A DNA stretch of 35,636 bases from Erysipelotrichaceae bacterium (GTDB taxonomy: Bacteria; Bacillota_I; Bacilli_A; Erysipelotrichales; Erysipelotrichaceae): contig JAFRIG010000002.1 of assembly GCA_017432895.1 (NCBI GenBank), positions 1-35,636 on the forward strand. The letters are read 5' to 3'. Under the pieces are notes generated by a model that saw nothing but the letters and a program-made list of their open reading frames with translations, made no database searches and was not told where the DNA came from. A program made the position numbers and the translations under genes. Shown here in pieces: positions 15,734 to 24,586 of this stretch (position 1 is the first letter of the stretch; every line of letters starts with the position of its first letter).

Positions 15734-16276
15734 ATGTACAGATATTTTTGCACAATTTCGCTGATCGTGGTGAATGTAATCGTTTTCATCCTGATCCGCA
15801 CGGGAAAACTCGATGAAGACGACCTTTTATCCTCTTATCATCTGGTTTTCAACCGTAGAGAGTATCAGCGTATCATCACCGCCGGTTTCACCCACAGCGA
15901 ACCTGTCCACTTACTTATGAACATGTTGTCATTATATAATGTGGGCACTTTCGTGGAGTCCTATTTCGGCCACTTCTACTTCCTGCTGATCTACTTCGCA
16001 TCTATGATCTTAGGCAAACTCTTAGCCTTGTATATCCGTCACAGCAATCGCGACGACTACACGATGTCAAGAGGTGCTTCGGGAGCGATCAGCGGACTGC
16101 TGGGTTCCTACTTCCTGGTCATCTTGCACTACTACGGCTTTTCCGGGATGAGTTATCTGATGAGACCCATGGTCTCATTACTGATGATCTCGATGATGCC
16201 GGGGGTGGATGGTACATCCCATTTCAGCAGTATGGCTGTGGGTATGGCGATCACTTATCTGTTCTTTCTGTTTTAG
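15734..16276 (+). CDS. Rhomboid-family intramembrane serine protease
   Basis: A 180-residue, six-helix minimal rhomboid protease that cleaves transmembrane substrates within the bilayer. The catalytic Ser is S116 in SRGASG and the His is H163 in DGTSHFSSMAVG, where most rhomboids have HxxG. The HLLMNMLSLYNVG segment (about 59-71) is the conserved second-helix motif. Length fits the smallest bacterial rhomboids. The start is the only plausible ATG, and it lies only 6 bases after a TATAAT. It is first in a run of four genes in the same direction, 9 bases before the lipoprotein gene. Its substrate is not indicated. Confidence 0.83.
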   Translation: MYRYFCTISLIVVNVIVFILIRTGKLDEDDLLSSYHLVFNRREYQRIITAGFTHSEPVHLLMNMLSLYNVGTFVESYFGHFYFLLIYFASMILGKLLALYIRHSNRDDYTMSRGASGAISGLLGSYFLVILHYYGFSGMSYLMRPMVSLLMISMMPGVDGTSHFSSMAVGMAITYLFFLF

Positions 16277-16285
16277 AGGTCCTGT

Positions 16286-17812
16286 ATGAAAAAACTGCTT
16301 GTCTTACTGATCATCGTTTCTTCCCTTTTCGGCTGCAGCAAGAAGGGTCTTTCCGATGAGGAGATCTTTCAGCAGATCAAGGAGGTCAATACTTCAGAAA
16401 ACCTGAAGAAGCAAAATAAAAACGTCTTTGTCTTTGTGGACAGGGAAGACGACTATTACGGCGTCTATGACGACCAGAGCACTTCTTTGAAAGTCTATTA
16501 TGATGACAAGAATGAATTGCAGAAAGCGATCTATCGCAAAAACGATTTCGCCTACTGTTTCGATAAAGATAATTCCTTCTCGCAGCTCATCGATCTCTCT
16601 GGAGAGGAAGACATCTACGAGAAGATCGCGGGTCTGATCGAAAAGATGGAATTAACGGCGATCGAAAAGACTGATGCCTTTCATATCGTCACGGCCAAAG
16701 TCGCCAAAGATAAACTCGAGGGCTATCTGAAAGATACTCAAGGTGTTACGGGTGTCGATCTGACATTGCTGGTAGATCCGAAGACCTATGTGGTCGAGTC
16801 TTTCCAGAATGAGACGATCACCTATGAAAACGGCTCCAGTAAGATCCTGCCGGAACTGGAGATCATCTATAACGGCGAGAACCCTCTACAAGAGACTTTG
16901 AAACTTATCGAAGATCACATCAAAGGCATCAGCGAGTATCGCCAATGTACGCTGATCCTTGATCCCAATGATAAAGAAAAGAGCACGACCCAATACAATA
17001 TCGCCAAGGGCGATGGCAGCGGGGTACTGCTGCCTCAGGGGATGAACCTGATCGAAAGAGAATGCGTTATGGATAATGAAAACAAAGACAACGACGTGAC
17101 CTACTACGTTTCCGATAGGGAGAATATTTCCGCTGCTGACGATACACCTCATGAAGGAAGCATTTCCAATGATGGCGTCTTTACCGACGATGCTTCAGGC
17201 TTTGTTTCTTTGAGTGAATATCTGCCGGAAGCGATCCTGGAGATCCGCTATGCGACGACCTACAACTTTACGGGCGATGTGATAGACGGCTATGAACAGC
17301 CTTTAGCCTTGTTAAGCAAAGAAGCGGCCAAGGCCCTTAAAGCCGTCTCCGAGGATCTGGCCAAGCGAGGCTATCGCTTAAAGATCTACGATGCCTATCG
17401 TCCGCAAAGGGCAGTGAACAGTTTCATCATCTGGGCAGCCGACATCAGGGATACCCGGATGAAGGACTACTTCTATCCTCAACTTGATAAATCCGTCCTC
17501 TTCGATCAGGGCTATATCGCCGAGAAGTCTTCACATACCAGAGGCAGTACGGTCGATCTGACCCTGTTTGATATGAATACGGGCAAGGAACTGGATATGG
17601 GCGGTACCTTCGATCTGTTCTCGGAGATCTCCCACAGCGACTATACGGATCTAAGTGAGGAACAGCTGGCCAACCGCAAGCTCTTAAAGCAGGCGATGGA
17701 AGCCCATGGCTTTGCGGGTATTACCGAGGAATGGTGGCACTTCACCTTAAAGGATGAACCCTATCCCGATACCTATTTCGACTTCCCGGTCTCCTACGAG
17801 TCGTTTAAATAA
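16286..17812 (+). CDS. Lipoprotein with C-terminal VanX-type D-Ala-D-Ala dipeptidase domain
   Basis: A 508-residue lipoprotein. A signal peptide ends in a lipobox with Cys 17 (SLFGC), so it should be anchored on the outer face of the membrane. Residues about 30-200 resemble LolA/DUF6612-like lipoprotein domains (an impression, not a firm match). From about residue 300 a zinc D,D-dipeptidase of the VanX family (M15D) is complete: the IYDAYRPQRA motif, the SSHTRGSTVD motif with H417 and D424, and EWWH with E482 and H485. VanX enzymes split D-Ala-D-Ala. Bacterial VanX is normally cytoplasmic and about 200 residues, so an exported fusion suggests wall-peptide recycling instead of vancomycin resistance, and no vanHA genes are nearby. 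An AGAGG site precedes the ATG. The next gene starts immediately after the stop. Confidence 0.82.
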   Translation: MKKLLVLLIIVSSLFGCSKKGLSDEEIFQQIKEVNTSENLKKQNKNVFVFVDREDDYYGVYDDQSTSLKVYYDDKNELQKAIYRKNDFAYCFDKDNSFSQLIDLSGEEDIYEKIAGLIEKMELTAIEKTDAFHIVTAKVAKDKLEGYLKDTQGVTGVDLTLLVDPKTYVVESFQNETITYENGSSKILPELEIIYNGENPLQETLKLIEDHIKGISEYRQCTLILDPNDKEKSTTQYNIAKGDGSGVLLPQGMNLIERECVMDNENKDNDVTYYVSDRENISAADDTPHEGSISNDGVFTDDASGFVSLSEYLPEAILEIRYATTYNFTGDVIDGYEQPLALLSKEAAKALKAVSEDLAKRGYRLKIYDAYRPQRAVNSFIIWAADIRDTRMKDYFYPQLDKSVLFDQGYIAEKSSHTRGSTVDLTLFDMNTGKELDMGGTFDLFSEISHSDYTDLSEEQLANRKLLKQAMEAHGFAGITEEWWHFTLKDEPYPDTYFDFPVSYESFK

Positions 17813-19216
17813 ATGAACAGCGCCTACCGCTTGGATATAACGATACCTTCTCAAACTTACCCGCTGGTGGAATACCGGCGGGATTTTGCTGTTCAGGGAA
17901 AACTGGAAGGTGCGATATTTGACGGTATGATCTTAACGGTAGAACTGTTTGATGACGGTGGTAAGCTCGTACGCAAAGTAACGAATAATAAGAAAAACGA
18001 TGAAAGAATCTATCTTGATCATCCGGCTTTAACTACTTATAAAGAGGAACTCGATCCTGGAAAAGAGAAACTGAAGGCCTTCGGTTTTCCGGAACTGCTG
18101 GTCAAGGATCTCGATGATCCTCTTACATCTTTAGCCGATGCCAGTATCAAGTGTTTCTATAAAGATGATTCTTTTAAGGCCATCATCGTTTCCGGCAGCG
18201 ATGTTACCCATGGCCGGATCAGGGAAAGCGGGATGGATTATCACGATGAAAATGGTCAGCCTTATGAGAGCTTAAAAGAAGGCGACTACTTATTAAGAGT
18301 CAGTCTTTGCGATCGGGATGGGAATGTTTTGGCTGACGATGAAAAAAGGATAAAGATCGCTATCCGCAAGGAAGCGGCTATCGTCCGATTCAATCCCGTC
18401 GCACATCGTCAAAGGATGAATGAGTGGTGTAAAGAGAATAACTTCACCATCATCAATGATCCTTTGCCCGGCTACCTGGATCCCTATTTAGGCAAGTGGT
18501 ACTATCACATGGGCCTTTTGCCATATTATCGTTCCAACGATCTGGCTGTCTACGCTCAGGCTCAGGTCCACATGTTCGTCTATCTGTGCGATCCCCATTC
18601 GACTTCCTATGAGACGGAACTGGCCTATCTGCAGTTAGAGAAAAGAGTGGGCGATGACAGGTGGTTTAAAGCCTACCACTACGATATCGGGGAAGCGATA
18701 TTAGGCAAGGGTAAGGGCTTTGAACGGCAAGGAAAGATCCTGGAATTTGGAAAGGATGAAGTCTTATATCTATGCCGTATCGATGAGGTGAATGAGAAGG
18801 CTAAAGAAAACTACTTTGATTTAAGTGAAGAAGGATTAATTGGTTCCTATTATGAGAACAGAAATATCAAAGTTAAAGTTAACTCAAAAATCGGTATCAT
18901 GGGGGTCGTCAAGCCCCAACAGCTCGACCCTGAAGATCTATGTTTCACTGCTGAAAATATCTGTGTCTTCCATAATGAGATAAACAGGATAAGGTATGAG
19001 ATAGATGATGGTTTAAGTGTCAGATGCGAAGAAAGAAGATTATTAATGGAACGTTACGATGAAGAGCCGATCGGCTCCTCGGTCTATGAGTTCTATCATA
19101 TCTTCGCGTTTGATGAAAAAGACAAGGGAAAGATTTTTATTTTCAAGGCGAAAGTCCTTGATCGAAATGATAAGGAGTATGGTGTAACTCAAGAGTTTAA
19201 GATAGAGGTGGAATGA
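17813..19216 (+). CDS. Unrecognised 467-residue cytoplasmic protein paired with a fucosidase
   Basis: I do not recognise this protein. It has no signal peptide or membrane helix and is rich in alternating hydrophobic and charged residues, suggesting mostly beta structure. Two segments (about residues 1-190 and 300-467) look sandwich-like around a middle part rich in aromatic residues (YLDPYLGKWYYHMGLLPYY, about 224-242). No catalytic motif is obvious. It starts at the ATG directly after the VanX gene stop with only a weak ribosome site and overlaps the fucosidase start by 4 bases (ATGA), so it is co-translated with that enzyme. A partner or accessory role for the GH29 enzyme is an inference from position only. 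Confidence 0.7.
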   Translation: MNSAYRLDITIPSQTYPLVEYRRDFAVQGKLEGAIFDGMILTVELFDDGGKLVRKVTNNKKNDERIYLDHPALTTYKEELDPGKEKLKAFGFPELLVKDLDDPLTSLADASIKCFYKDDSFKAIIVSGSDVTHGRIRESGMDYHDENGQPYESLKEGDYLLRVSLCDRDGNVLADDEKRIKIAIRKEAAIVRFNPVAHRQRMNEWCKENNFTIINDPLPGYLDPYLGKWYYHMGLLPYYRSNDLAVYAQAQVHMFVYLCDPHSTSYETELAYLQLEKRVGDDRWFKAYHYDIGEAILGKGKGFERQGKILEFGKDEVLYLCRIDEVNEKAKENYFDLSEEGLIGSYYENRNIKVKVNSKIGIMGVVKPQQLDPEDLCFTAENICVFHNEINRIRYEIDDGLSVRCEERRLLMERYDEEPIGSSVYEFYHIFAFDEKDKGKIFIFKAKVLDRNDKEYGVTQEFKIEVE

Positions 19217-20499
19217 TGAGATATCTGAAGAAAAAAGAATATGAGAAGATGATCGCGGATAGCCGCGATGTCAGGATGAAATGGTGGAGAGAAGCCCGGT
19301 TTGGCATGTTTGTGCATTTCGGTCTTTATTCAGCGATCGGACGACATGAGTGGGTCATGTCGATGGAAGGCATCGACAAGGAGGAATACGAGAAGTATGC
19401 CGACCGTTTCCTGCCGGAAGAAGGTTGCTGTGAGAAGTGGGCGAAGCTGGCCAAGAAGGCCGGTATGAAGTATATGGTTTTGACCACCAGACACCACGAA
19501 GGTTTCTCTTTGTGGGATTCCAAGGTCAACCCTTTCAACAGCGTCAATTACGGCTGTCATCGCGATATTGTGAAGGAATTCGTGGAAGCCTGTCGGAATG
19601 AAGGTCTCAAGATCGGTTTCTATTCCTCTTTGATGGACTGGCATCATCCTGATGGGGAGGCCTGCGAATACGACGATGAGGCCCGAAGGCGTTTCCTGGA
19701 TTATCTGGAGGCTTTAAATACCGAATTACTAAGCAACTATGGCAAGATCGATATCCTCTGGTACGATGTGGCTCAGCCTATGGAGACCTGGGAAGCCTGG
19801 GATTCTTTAGGAAGGAATCAAAGATTAAGGGCTTTACAGCCTGACATCATCATCAACGACCGTTCAAGATTAGCGGAAGACTTCGGTACCCCGGAAGGCA
19901 AGATCAGGGTCATGGACAGGGATTGGGAAGCCTGCATGACTTTCAATGATATCGCCTGGGGCTATCTCGATGAGAAGCAGGCTCTGCCTTATGCCTATAA
20001 TGCCCAAAGGATCTTAAGGATGTTAAATACCTGTGCCTGCAACGGCGGCAATCTTTTGCTTAATATCGGACCCAAGGCCGATGGTTCCATTCCCGAAGAT
20101 GCGATCGAACCGCTGACTAAGGTCGGCGAATGGCTGGAAAGAAACGGCGAAGCCTTTTATGGGCAATTGCATCCCAATCTGCTTTCCGGTTCCTGGTTCA
20201 GGGGCGGCAACGGCATTTCCGGTATCACCTATGGCAAGGATCTTAAATGCGTCTATCTCTGGAACTGGATCACGCCGGATGACGGAATTATGTATTTCTC
20301 GGGTGTCTTCTCCAAACCTGTCAGAGTAACCAAGCTTTCAAGCGGGGAAGAAGTGGAATTTGTCTATGGCGATGATCATCGGATAAAACTGTGTGGTTTG
20401 AGAAAGGATCTTGAGGAGATGGTACCGGTCTATAAGATCGAATTTGAAACACCTTTGGATTATCGGCCTTTCCACAAGTATCCGCAGATCTGGTATTGA
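19213..20499 (+). CDS. Alpha-L-fucosidase, GH29 family
   Basis: A 428-residue glycoside hydrolase of family 29 with no signal peptide, so cytoplasmic. It removes alpha-L-fucose from glycans. Visible marks are the N-terminal WWREARFGMFVHFGLYS (about 24-40), the TTRHHEGFSLW motif (about 95-105), and ILWYDV with the predicted nucleophile D185. The barrel end CNGGNLLLNIGP is typical, and a C-terminal beta domain (about 340-428) follows. The GAGGTGGA ribosome site lies before two tandem ATGs (19213 and 19216); the first overlaps the upstream stop. The intracellular location implies it works on imported oligosaccharides or glycosides. No fucose catabolism genes are nearby. Confidence 0.88.
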   Translation: MMRYLKKKEYEKMIADSRDVRMKWWREARFGMFVHFGLYSAIGRHEWVMSMEGIDKEEYEKYADRFLPEEGCCEKWAKLAKKAGMKYMVLTTRHHEGFSLWDSKVNPFNSVNYGCHRDIVKEFVEACRNEGLKIGFYSSLMDWHHPDGEACEYDDEARRRFLDYLEALNTELLSNYGKIDILWYDVAQPMETWEAWDSLGRNQRLRALQPDIIINDRSRLAEDFGTPEGKIRVMDRDWEACMTFNDIAWGYLDEKQALPYAYNAQRILRMLNTCACNGGNLLLNIGPKADGSIPEDAIEPLTKVGEWLERNGEAFYGQLHPNLLSGSWFRGGNGISGITYGKDLKCVYLWNWITPDDGIMYFSGVFSKPVRVTKLSSGEEVEFVYGDDHRIKLCGLRKDLEEMVPVYKIEFETPLDYRPFHKYPQIWY

Positions 20500-20532
20500 G
20501 GTTTATAGCTTTTTTAGCATTCATTTTTTGGA

Positions 20533-20570
20533 TAAAATTAAATAAAGAATAACGGCGGTCGATCGACCGC
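20533..20570 (+). promoter_or_regulatory. Promoter and perfect 16-base palindrome before the hybrid kinase
   Basis: A TAAAAT -10 candidate (20533-20538) lies upstream of a perfect palindrome GCGGTCGATCGACCGC (20555-20570), which ends just before the GAGGATAGG ribosome site. The palindrome could be an operator or an RNA hairpin next to the ribosome site. No T-run follows, so it is not a terminator. Confidence 0.55.
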
Positions 20571-20583
20571 AGAGGATAGGACC

Positions 20584-23500
20584 ATGTTTGAAAAAAAGTT
20601 TGAGCTCAACGATGAAACGATGAACTTCATCGAACAGATCGGTGCCCATATGCCGGGCGGTTTCTTTATCTATAAGTCACAAAAGCCGGAGGAACTGCTT
20701 TATGCCAATAAGGCGGTCTTCGATATCTTCGGCTGCAAGGATCTGGAAGAATTCAAAGAATTGACCGGCTATACCTTTAAGGGGATGTTACATCCGGAAG
20801 ACTATGAGGCTATCGTAACTTCGATCGATGATCAGATCGCTGAAAACGGTGATGATTTCGATTACGTGGAATACCGCATCATCCGCAAAGACGGGGTCGT
20901 GCGCTGGGTCGATGACTATGGCCATTACTCTGAAACGGAGAAATACGGCGGCATCTACTACGTCTTTATTTCCGATATCACGGAGAAGAAGGAAAGACTG
21001 CAGAACGACGTGGCCACCAGACAAGCCGTTGTGGAAGCTTTGAGCGAGTCCTATCATACGGTCTGGATGATCAACGACGTGGAAACGGAAAGCTTTTCAT
21101 TGTATACCGGCGATATCGCCGGAGACTCTATCCATGCCGCTCCGATCAGAGATGCTCTGAACAGGATGAAGTATTCCCAAGCCAAGGAGTACTACATCAA
21201 TACGACGGTGGGGGAAAGTGACAGGGAAAGACTGCAGGAAGAGCTCAGTTTAGATAATATCGTCAAAAGATTATCGGTTAAGCCGCAGTTCAATATCAAC
21301 TACTTAAGAAAGATGGATGATGGAAGTGAAAGATACTTCCGCATCGAATTCGCCAAGGTTAATATGCCTAACGGCCGCATGGGTGTCGTCTGCGGTTTCA
21401 AGGATGTCGATGACGATGTCAGACAAGGCCAGGCCGTCCAGAAAGCTCTGCAGGAAGGAAAGAAGGCGGCAGAAGATCGCACACGGCTGATGGCGGAAGT
21501 CGAATCGGCAGCCAAGCTGGCGCAGCTGATGGGTTCCGTGGCCTCTTTACTTTCCAATATGCCGGCCATGTCTTTCTCCAAGGATGCGAGCACCGGCAGG
21601 TATCTGGCTTGCAACCAGGCTTTTGCGGAATATGCCCATAAGGATTCCCCGGAAGGCGTCATCGGTCATAGCGACCATGAATTATTCGATAAGGATACGG
21701 CCGATCACTTCGTGGAAGATGACAAAAAGGCGATCGAGATGGATGACCCCTATGTCTTCTTTGAAGATGTACCGGATGCCGGTGGCCATATGCGCAACCT
21801 GCAGACCACCAAACTCAAATTCACCGATGCCGATGGCCGATTGTGTACTTTAGGCATGTGCGTGGATGTCACGGAAATTTCCAGAGCCAAGCTGGCTGAG
21901 GCTGAAGCCAAAATCAAGCAGCAGGAGCTGGAAGAGAAGCTGGCTTTGCACGATAAACTGCTGGAACAGGAAAGAAGCCGTGAGCAGCAGACCAAGCTGA
22001 TCACCGCTTTGGCTTCCAACTACTGGAGCGTTTATTATCTGGAACTGGACAAGAATGAAGGCGTCTGTTACCAGTCCCACAGCGATGTGGATAACGGCTT
22101 CAAAGTCGGCGATCATTTCAAATATCTGGAGTCGGTCACCGCTTATGCCAAGCAATATATCACCGACAAGTATCGGGATGAGTTTTTGCGTTTCATTCAG
22201 CCTGACAACATCAGAGAAGGCTTAAAGAATCAGCGGGTCATCTCCTACCGTTACATGGTCAATCGTCATGGCCATGAGACCTATGAGATGGTCAAGTTTG
22301 CGGGTGTACGTCATCCGGAAGACAGAGAGGATCATCTGGTCCATTCGGTCGGTGCCTGTTTCACCGATGTCGATGCGGAGACCCGCAAATCTTTGGAACA
22401 GTCCCAGGCTTTAAACGATGCCTTACAGGCGGCGGAACAGGCTTCCAAGGCCAAGACGGTCTTTTTGTCCAACATGTCTCATGAGATCAGAACGCCGATG
22501 AATGCGATCATCGGTTTGAACAATATCGCGATGAACGATCCGGAAGTTTCCGACAAGGCCAGAGAATACTTCGGCAAGATCGATACTTCCGCCAAGCATC
22601 TGCTTTCCATCATCAACGACATTCTCGATATGTCCAGGATCGAATCGGGTCGAATGGTCATCAAGAACGAGGAATTCTCTTTCTCCAAGGTCCTGGAACA
22701 GGTCAATACGATCATCTCCGGGCAATGCCGGAACAAGGGCCTTCATTACGAGTGTCGCATCAATGGTCATATCGACGACTACTATATCGGCGATGATATG
22801 AAACTGCGTCAGATCATGATCAATATCTTGGGCAATGCGGTCAAATTCACACCTGAAGGCGGCAGAGTCACTTTCACGATCGACGATGTCAACCGTTTCG
22901 ATGGCAAGGAGACTTTGCGTTTCACTTTTGAAGATACCGGTATCGGCATGTCCGAGGAATTTTTGCCCAAGCTTTTCGATGCTTTCACCATTGAAAATGC
23001 CGGAGCGACCAACGCCTTAGGCATGACGGGTCTGGGTATGCCTATCACCAAGAACATCGTTGAACTCATGCATGGCAACATTGAAGTTGAATCCCAAAAG
23101 GGCGTGGGCACGACTTTCATCGTCACCCTGACTTTAGGAGAATCCGAAAGAGTTCACAGCGATGATGGCAATGAATTCGATCCTTATGAACTGGATGTCT
23201 TAGTCATCGACGATGATCCGATCGCCTGTGAACATGCCAGGCTGATATTAAGTCAGGTAGGCGTGACCTGTCAGAGCGTTGAAAGCGGGGAAGAAGCGGT
23301 GAAGCTGGTCGAAATGGCCCATCTTAGAAGACAGGACTATGACCTGATCCTGGTCGACTGGAAGATGCCGGGCATGGATGGTCTGGATACTACCAGGGCG
23401 ATCAGAAAGATCGTGGGCAATCAGACCCCGATCATCATCCTGACCTCCTACAACTGGGATGATATCATCGATGAGGCTAAAGAAGCCGGTGTCGATTCCT

Positions 23501-23982
23501 TCGTACCTAAACCTTTATTCGCCTCCAGTGTTCTTGATGAATTCAAGGAAGCCTTCAAGGCCAAGAATGAGATCCTATTAGCTTCTAAGGCCGATCTCAA
23601 AGGAAGACATATCCTTCTGGCGGAAGATGTGGAGATCAATGCCGAGATCATGCAGATGATATTGTCAGCCAGAGAGATCAGTGTCGATCTGGCGGAAAAT
23701 GGCAAGATCGCGGTCGAACTGTTTGAAAAACATGAAGCCGGCTACTACGATGCGATCCTGATGGATATGCGCATGCCGGTCATGGATGGTCTGGAAGCGA
23801 CCAGGACGATCAGAAGTCTTGAACGTCCTGATGCCTTATCGATCCCGATCATCGCTTTGACGGCCAATGCTTTTGATGAAGATGTTCAAAGAAGCCTGCA
23901 GGCGGGTCTCAATGCCCACCTGTCCAAGCCGGTGGAACCGGAGGCTCTGTTCAATACCCTGGAAGCTCTGATCAGGGTCTAA
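20584..23982 (+). CDS. Soluble multi-PAS hybrid histidine kinase with two receiver domains
   Basis: A 1132-residue signalling protein with no membrane helices. In order there are about four PAS-like sensor regions (about 15-140, 150-285, 310-430, 470-600), linker coiled coils, a HisKA dimerisation domain with the phospho-accepting H633 (SHEIRTPMN), and a HATPase domain (N747/N751 in the N box, then TGIGM and GLGM). Two receiver domains follow, with phospho-acceptor D925 (LVDWKMPGMDG) and D1061 (LMDMRMPVMDG). It would sense a cytoplasmic cue and relay phosphate His-Asp. No HPt or DNA-binding response regulator gene is adjacent, so the output is unknown; a partner protein elsewhere is needed. 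GAGGATAGG precedes the ATG. Length is at the long end for the family. Confidence 0.9.
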   Translation: MFEKKFELNDETMNFIEQIGAHMPGGFFIYKSQKPEELLYANKAVFDIFGCKDLEEFKELTGYTFKGMLHPEDYEAIVTSIDDQIAENGDDFDYVEYRIIRKDGVVRWVDDYGHYSETEKYGGIYYVFISDITEKKERLQNDVATRQAVVEALSESYHTVWMINDVETESFSLYTGDIAGDSIHAAPIRDALNRMKYSQAKEYYINTTVGESDRERLQEELSLDNIVKRLSVKPQFNINYLRKMDDGSERYFRIEFAKVNMPNGRMGVVCGFKDVDDDVRQGQAVQKALQEGKKAAEDRTRLMAEVESAAKLAQLMGSVASLLSNMPAMSFSKDASTGRYLACNQAFAEYAHKDSPEGVIGHSDHELFDKDTADHFVEDDKKAIEMDDPYVFFEDVPDAGGHMRNLQTTKLKFTDADGRLCTLGMCVDVTEISRAKLAEAEAKIKQQELEEKLALHDKLLEQERSREQQTKLITALASNYWSVYYLELDKNEGVCYQSHSDVDNGFKVGDHFKYLESVTAYAKQYITDKYRDEFLRFIQPDNIREGLKNQRVISYRYMVNRHGHETYEMVKFAGVRHPEDREDHLVHSVGACFTDVDAETRKSLEQSQALNDALQAAEQASKAKTVFLSNMSHEIRTPMNAIIGLNNIAMNDPEVSDKAREYFGKIDTSAKHLLSIINDILDMSRIESGRMVIKNEEFSFSKVLEQVNTIISGQCRNKGLHYECRINGHIDDYYIGDDMKLRQIMINILGNAVKFTPEGGRVTFTIDDVNRFDGKETLRFTFEDTGIGMSEEFLPKLFDAFTIENAGATNALGMTGLGMPITKNIVELMHGNIEVESQKGVGTTFIVTLTLGESERVHSDDGNEFDPYELDVLVIDDDPIACEHARLILSQVGVTCQSVESGEEAVKLVEMAHLRRQDYDLILVDWKMPGMDGLDTTRAIRKIVGNQTPIIILTSYNWDDIIDEAKEAGVDSFVPKPLFASSVLDEFKEAFKAKNEILLASKADLKGRHILLAEDVEINAEIMQMILSAREISVDLAENGKIAVELFEKHEAGYYDAILMDMRMPVMDGLEATRTIRSLERPDALSIPIIALTANAFDEDVQRSLQAGLNAHLSKPVEPEALFNTLEALIRV

Positions 23983-24010
23983 GTATAGAAAATATTAAGA
24001 GAGCGTGCTT

Positions 24011-24462
24011 ATGAAGAAAAAGCGATAAGAAGACCGGTAGCGCTGTGCCTTTGTTTGACAGCGCTACTTATCAGCAGTGTGATAGTCTATGATCTTTCAG
24101 AGAATCTTTTCGCAAGCCATCAGGCCAGGACTTTCAGCCTGCAGTTAGACAACATCGTCACGACCTTAAGTTCCGTGACAAATGTTTCAAAAAAGGCTTA
24201 TGAAAGTTATGCGGATAATCAGAGAAAGAATCTTGAACTAAGTAGAGAGCTTTTAAAGTCGCTGATTAATGCAGAAGGATATGAGGGACCGCTGGTTTTT
24301 GAAGACGGTTTTGTCGTTTCCTGTAAGGATGGACAGATCATATATCCTCAAAGTGAAACGGCTTTTCCGAAGATCGATGTTTCGATGCTGGAAAGACCGG
24401 GCGAAGTGTTTGAAACAGCTTTGGCAGAGAAAGACTATACCATCGATGTCCAGGGTGATTGA
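24011..24462 (+). pseudogene. Frameshifted and truncated membrane sensor fragment
   Basis: The ATG at 24011, with GAGAG upstream, reads only MKKKR before a TAA. Inserting one A in the run at 24017-24021 gives MKKKAIRRPVALCLCLTALLI, a clean signal-anchor, and then an open frame of 150 residues in all. The extracellular part (about 30-150) resembles a cache or helical sensor, with EDGFVVSCKDGQIIYP as a possible fold core. It stops without any kinase, GGDEF or other output domain, so it is also truncated relative to typical sensors. Position 29 bases after the hybrid kinase suggests a former partner input. It may be a true relic, a phase-variable gene or a read error. Confidence 0.65.
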
Positions 24463-24488
24463 CAAAGAATTGTCCGGTGCGCTAAATT
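24459..24488 (+). promoter_or_regulatory. Promoter of licT
   Basis: TTGACA (24459-24464), an 18-base spacer and TAAATT (24483-24488). It overlaps the end of the sensor fragment and lies just before the first RAT element. Confidence 0.55.
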
Positions 24489-24503
24489 GAAAATGTAGAA
24501 GTT

Positions 24504-24542
24504 AAGGTTTGTAACTCAGGTTTTTCTTTGAGGCTTATCCTT
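24504..24542 (+). promoter_or_regulatory. LicT/BglG-type RAT (ribonucleic antiterminator) before licT
   Basis: AAGGTTTGTAACTC on the 5' side and GAGGCTTATCCTT on the 3' side form the partly paired, symmetric hairpin typical of BglG/SacY/LicT RAT sites. The same pattern recurs at 25461-25497. Binding of LicT would block the overlapping terminator. Confidence 0.8.
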
Positions 24543-24557
24543 AAAAATAATCCTTTT
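24531..24557 (+). terminator. Attenuator terminator overlapping the first RAT
   Basis: Stem AGG-TTAT / ATAA-CCT with one internal mismatch and a short loop, followed by TTTT. The 5' arm is shared with the 3' part of the RAT, so the two structures are mutually exclusive. Confidence 0.72.
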
Positions 24558-24586
24558 TGATTTACCGCAAAGAGTTTTTTAGAAGT

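Noticed and set aside
16286..17812. Vancomycin-resistance cluster
   Set aside because: VanX-like motifs occur without vanH, vanA or vanS/vanR; the protein is a lipoprotein fusion.
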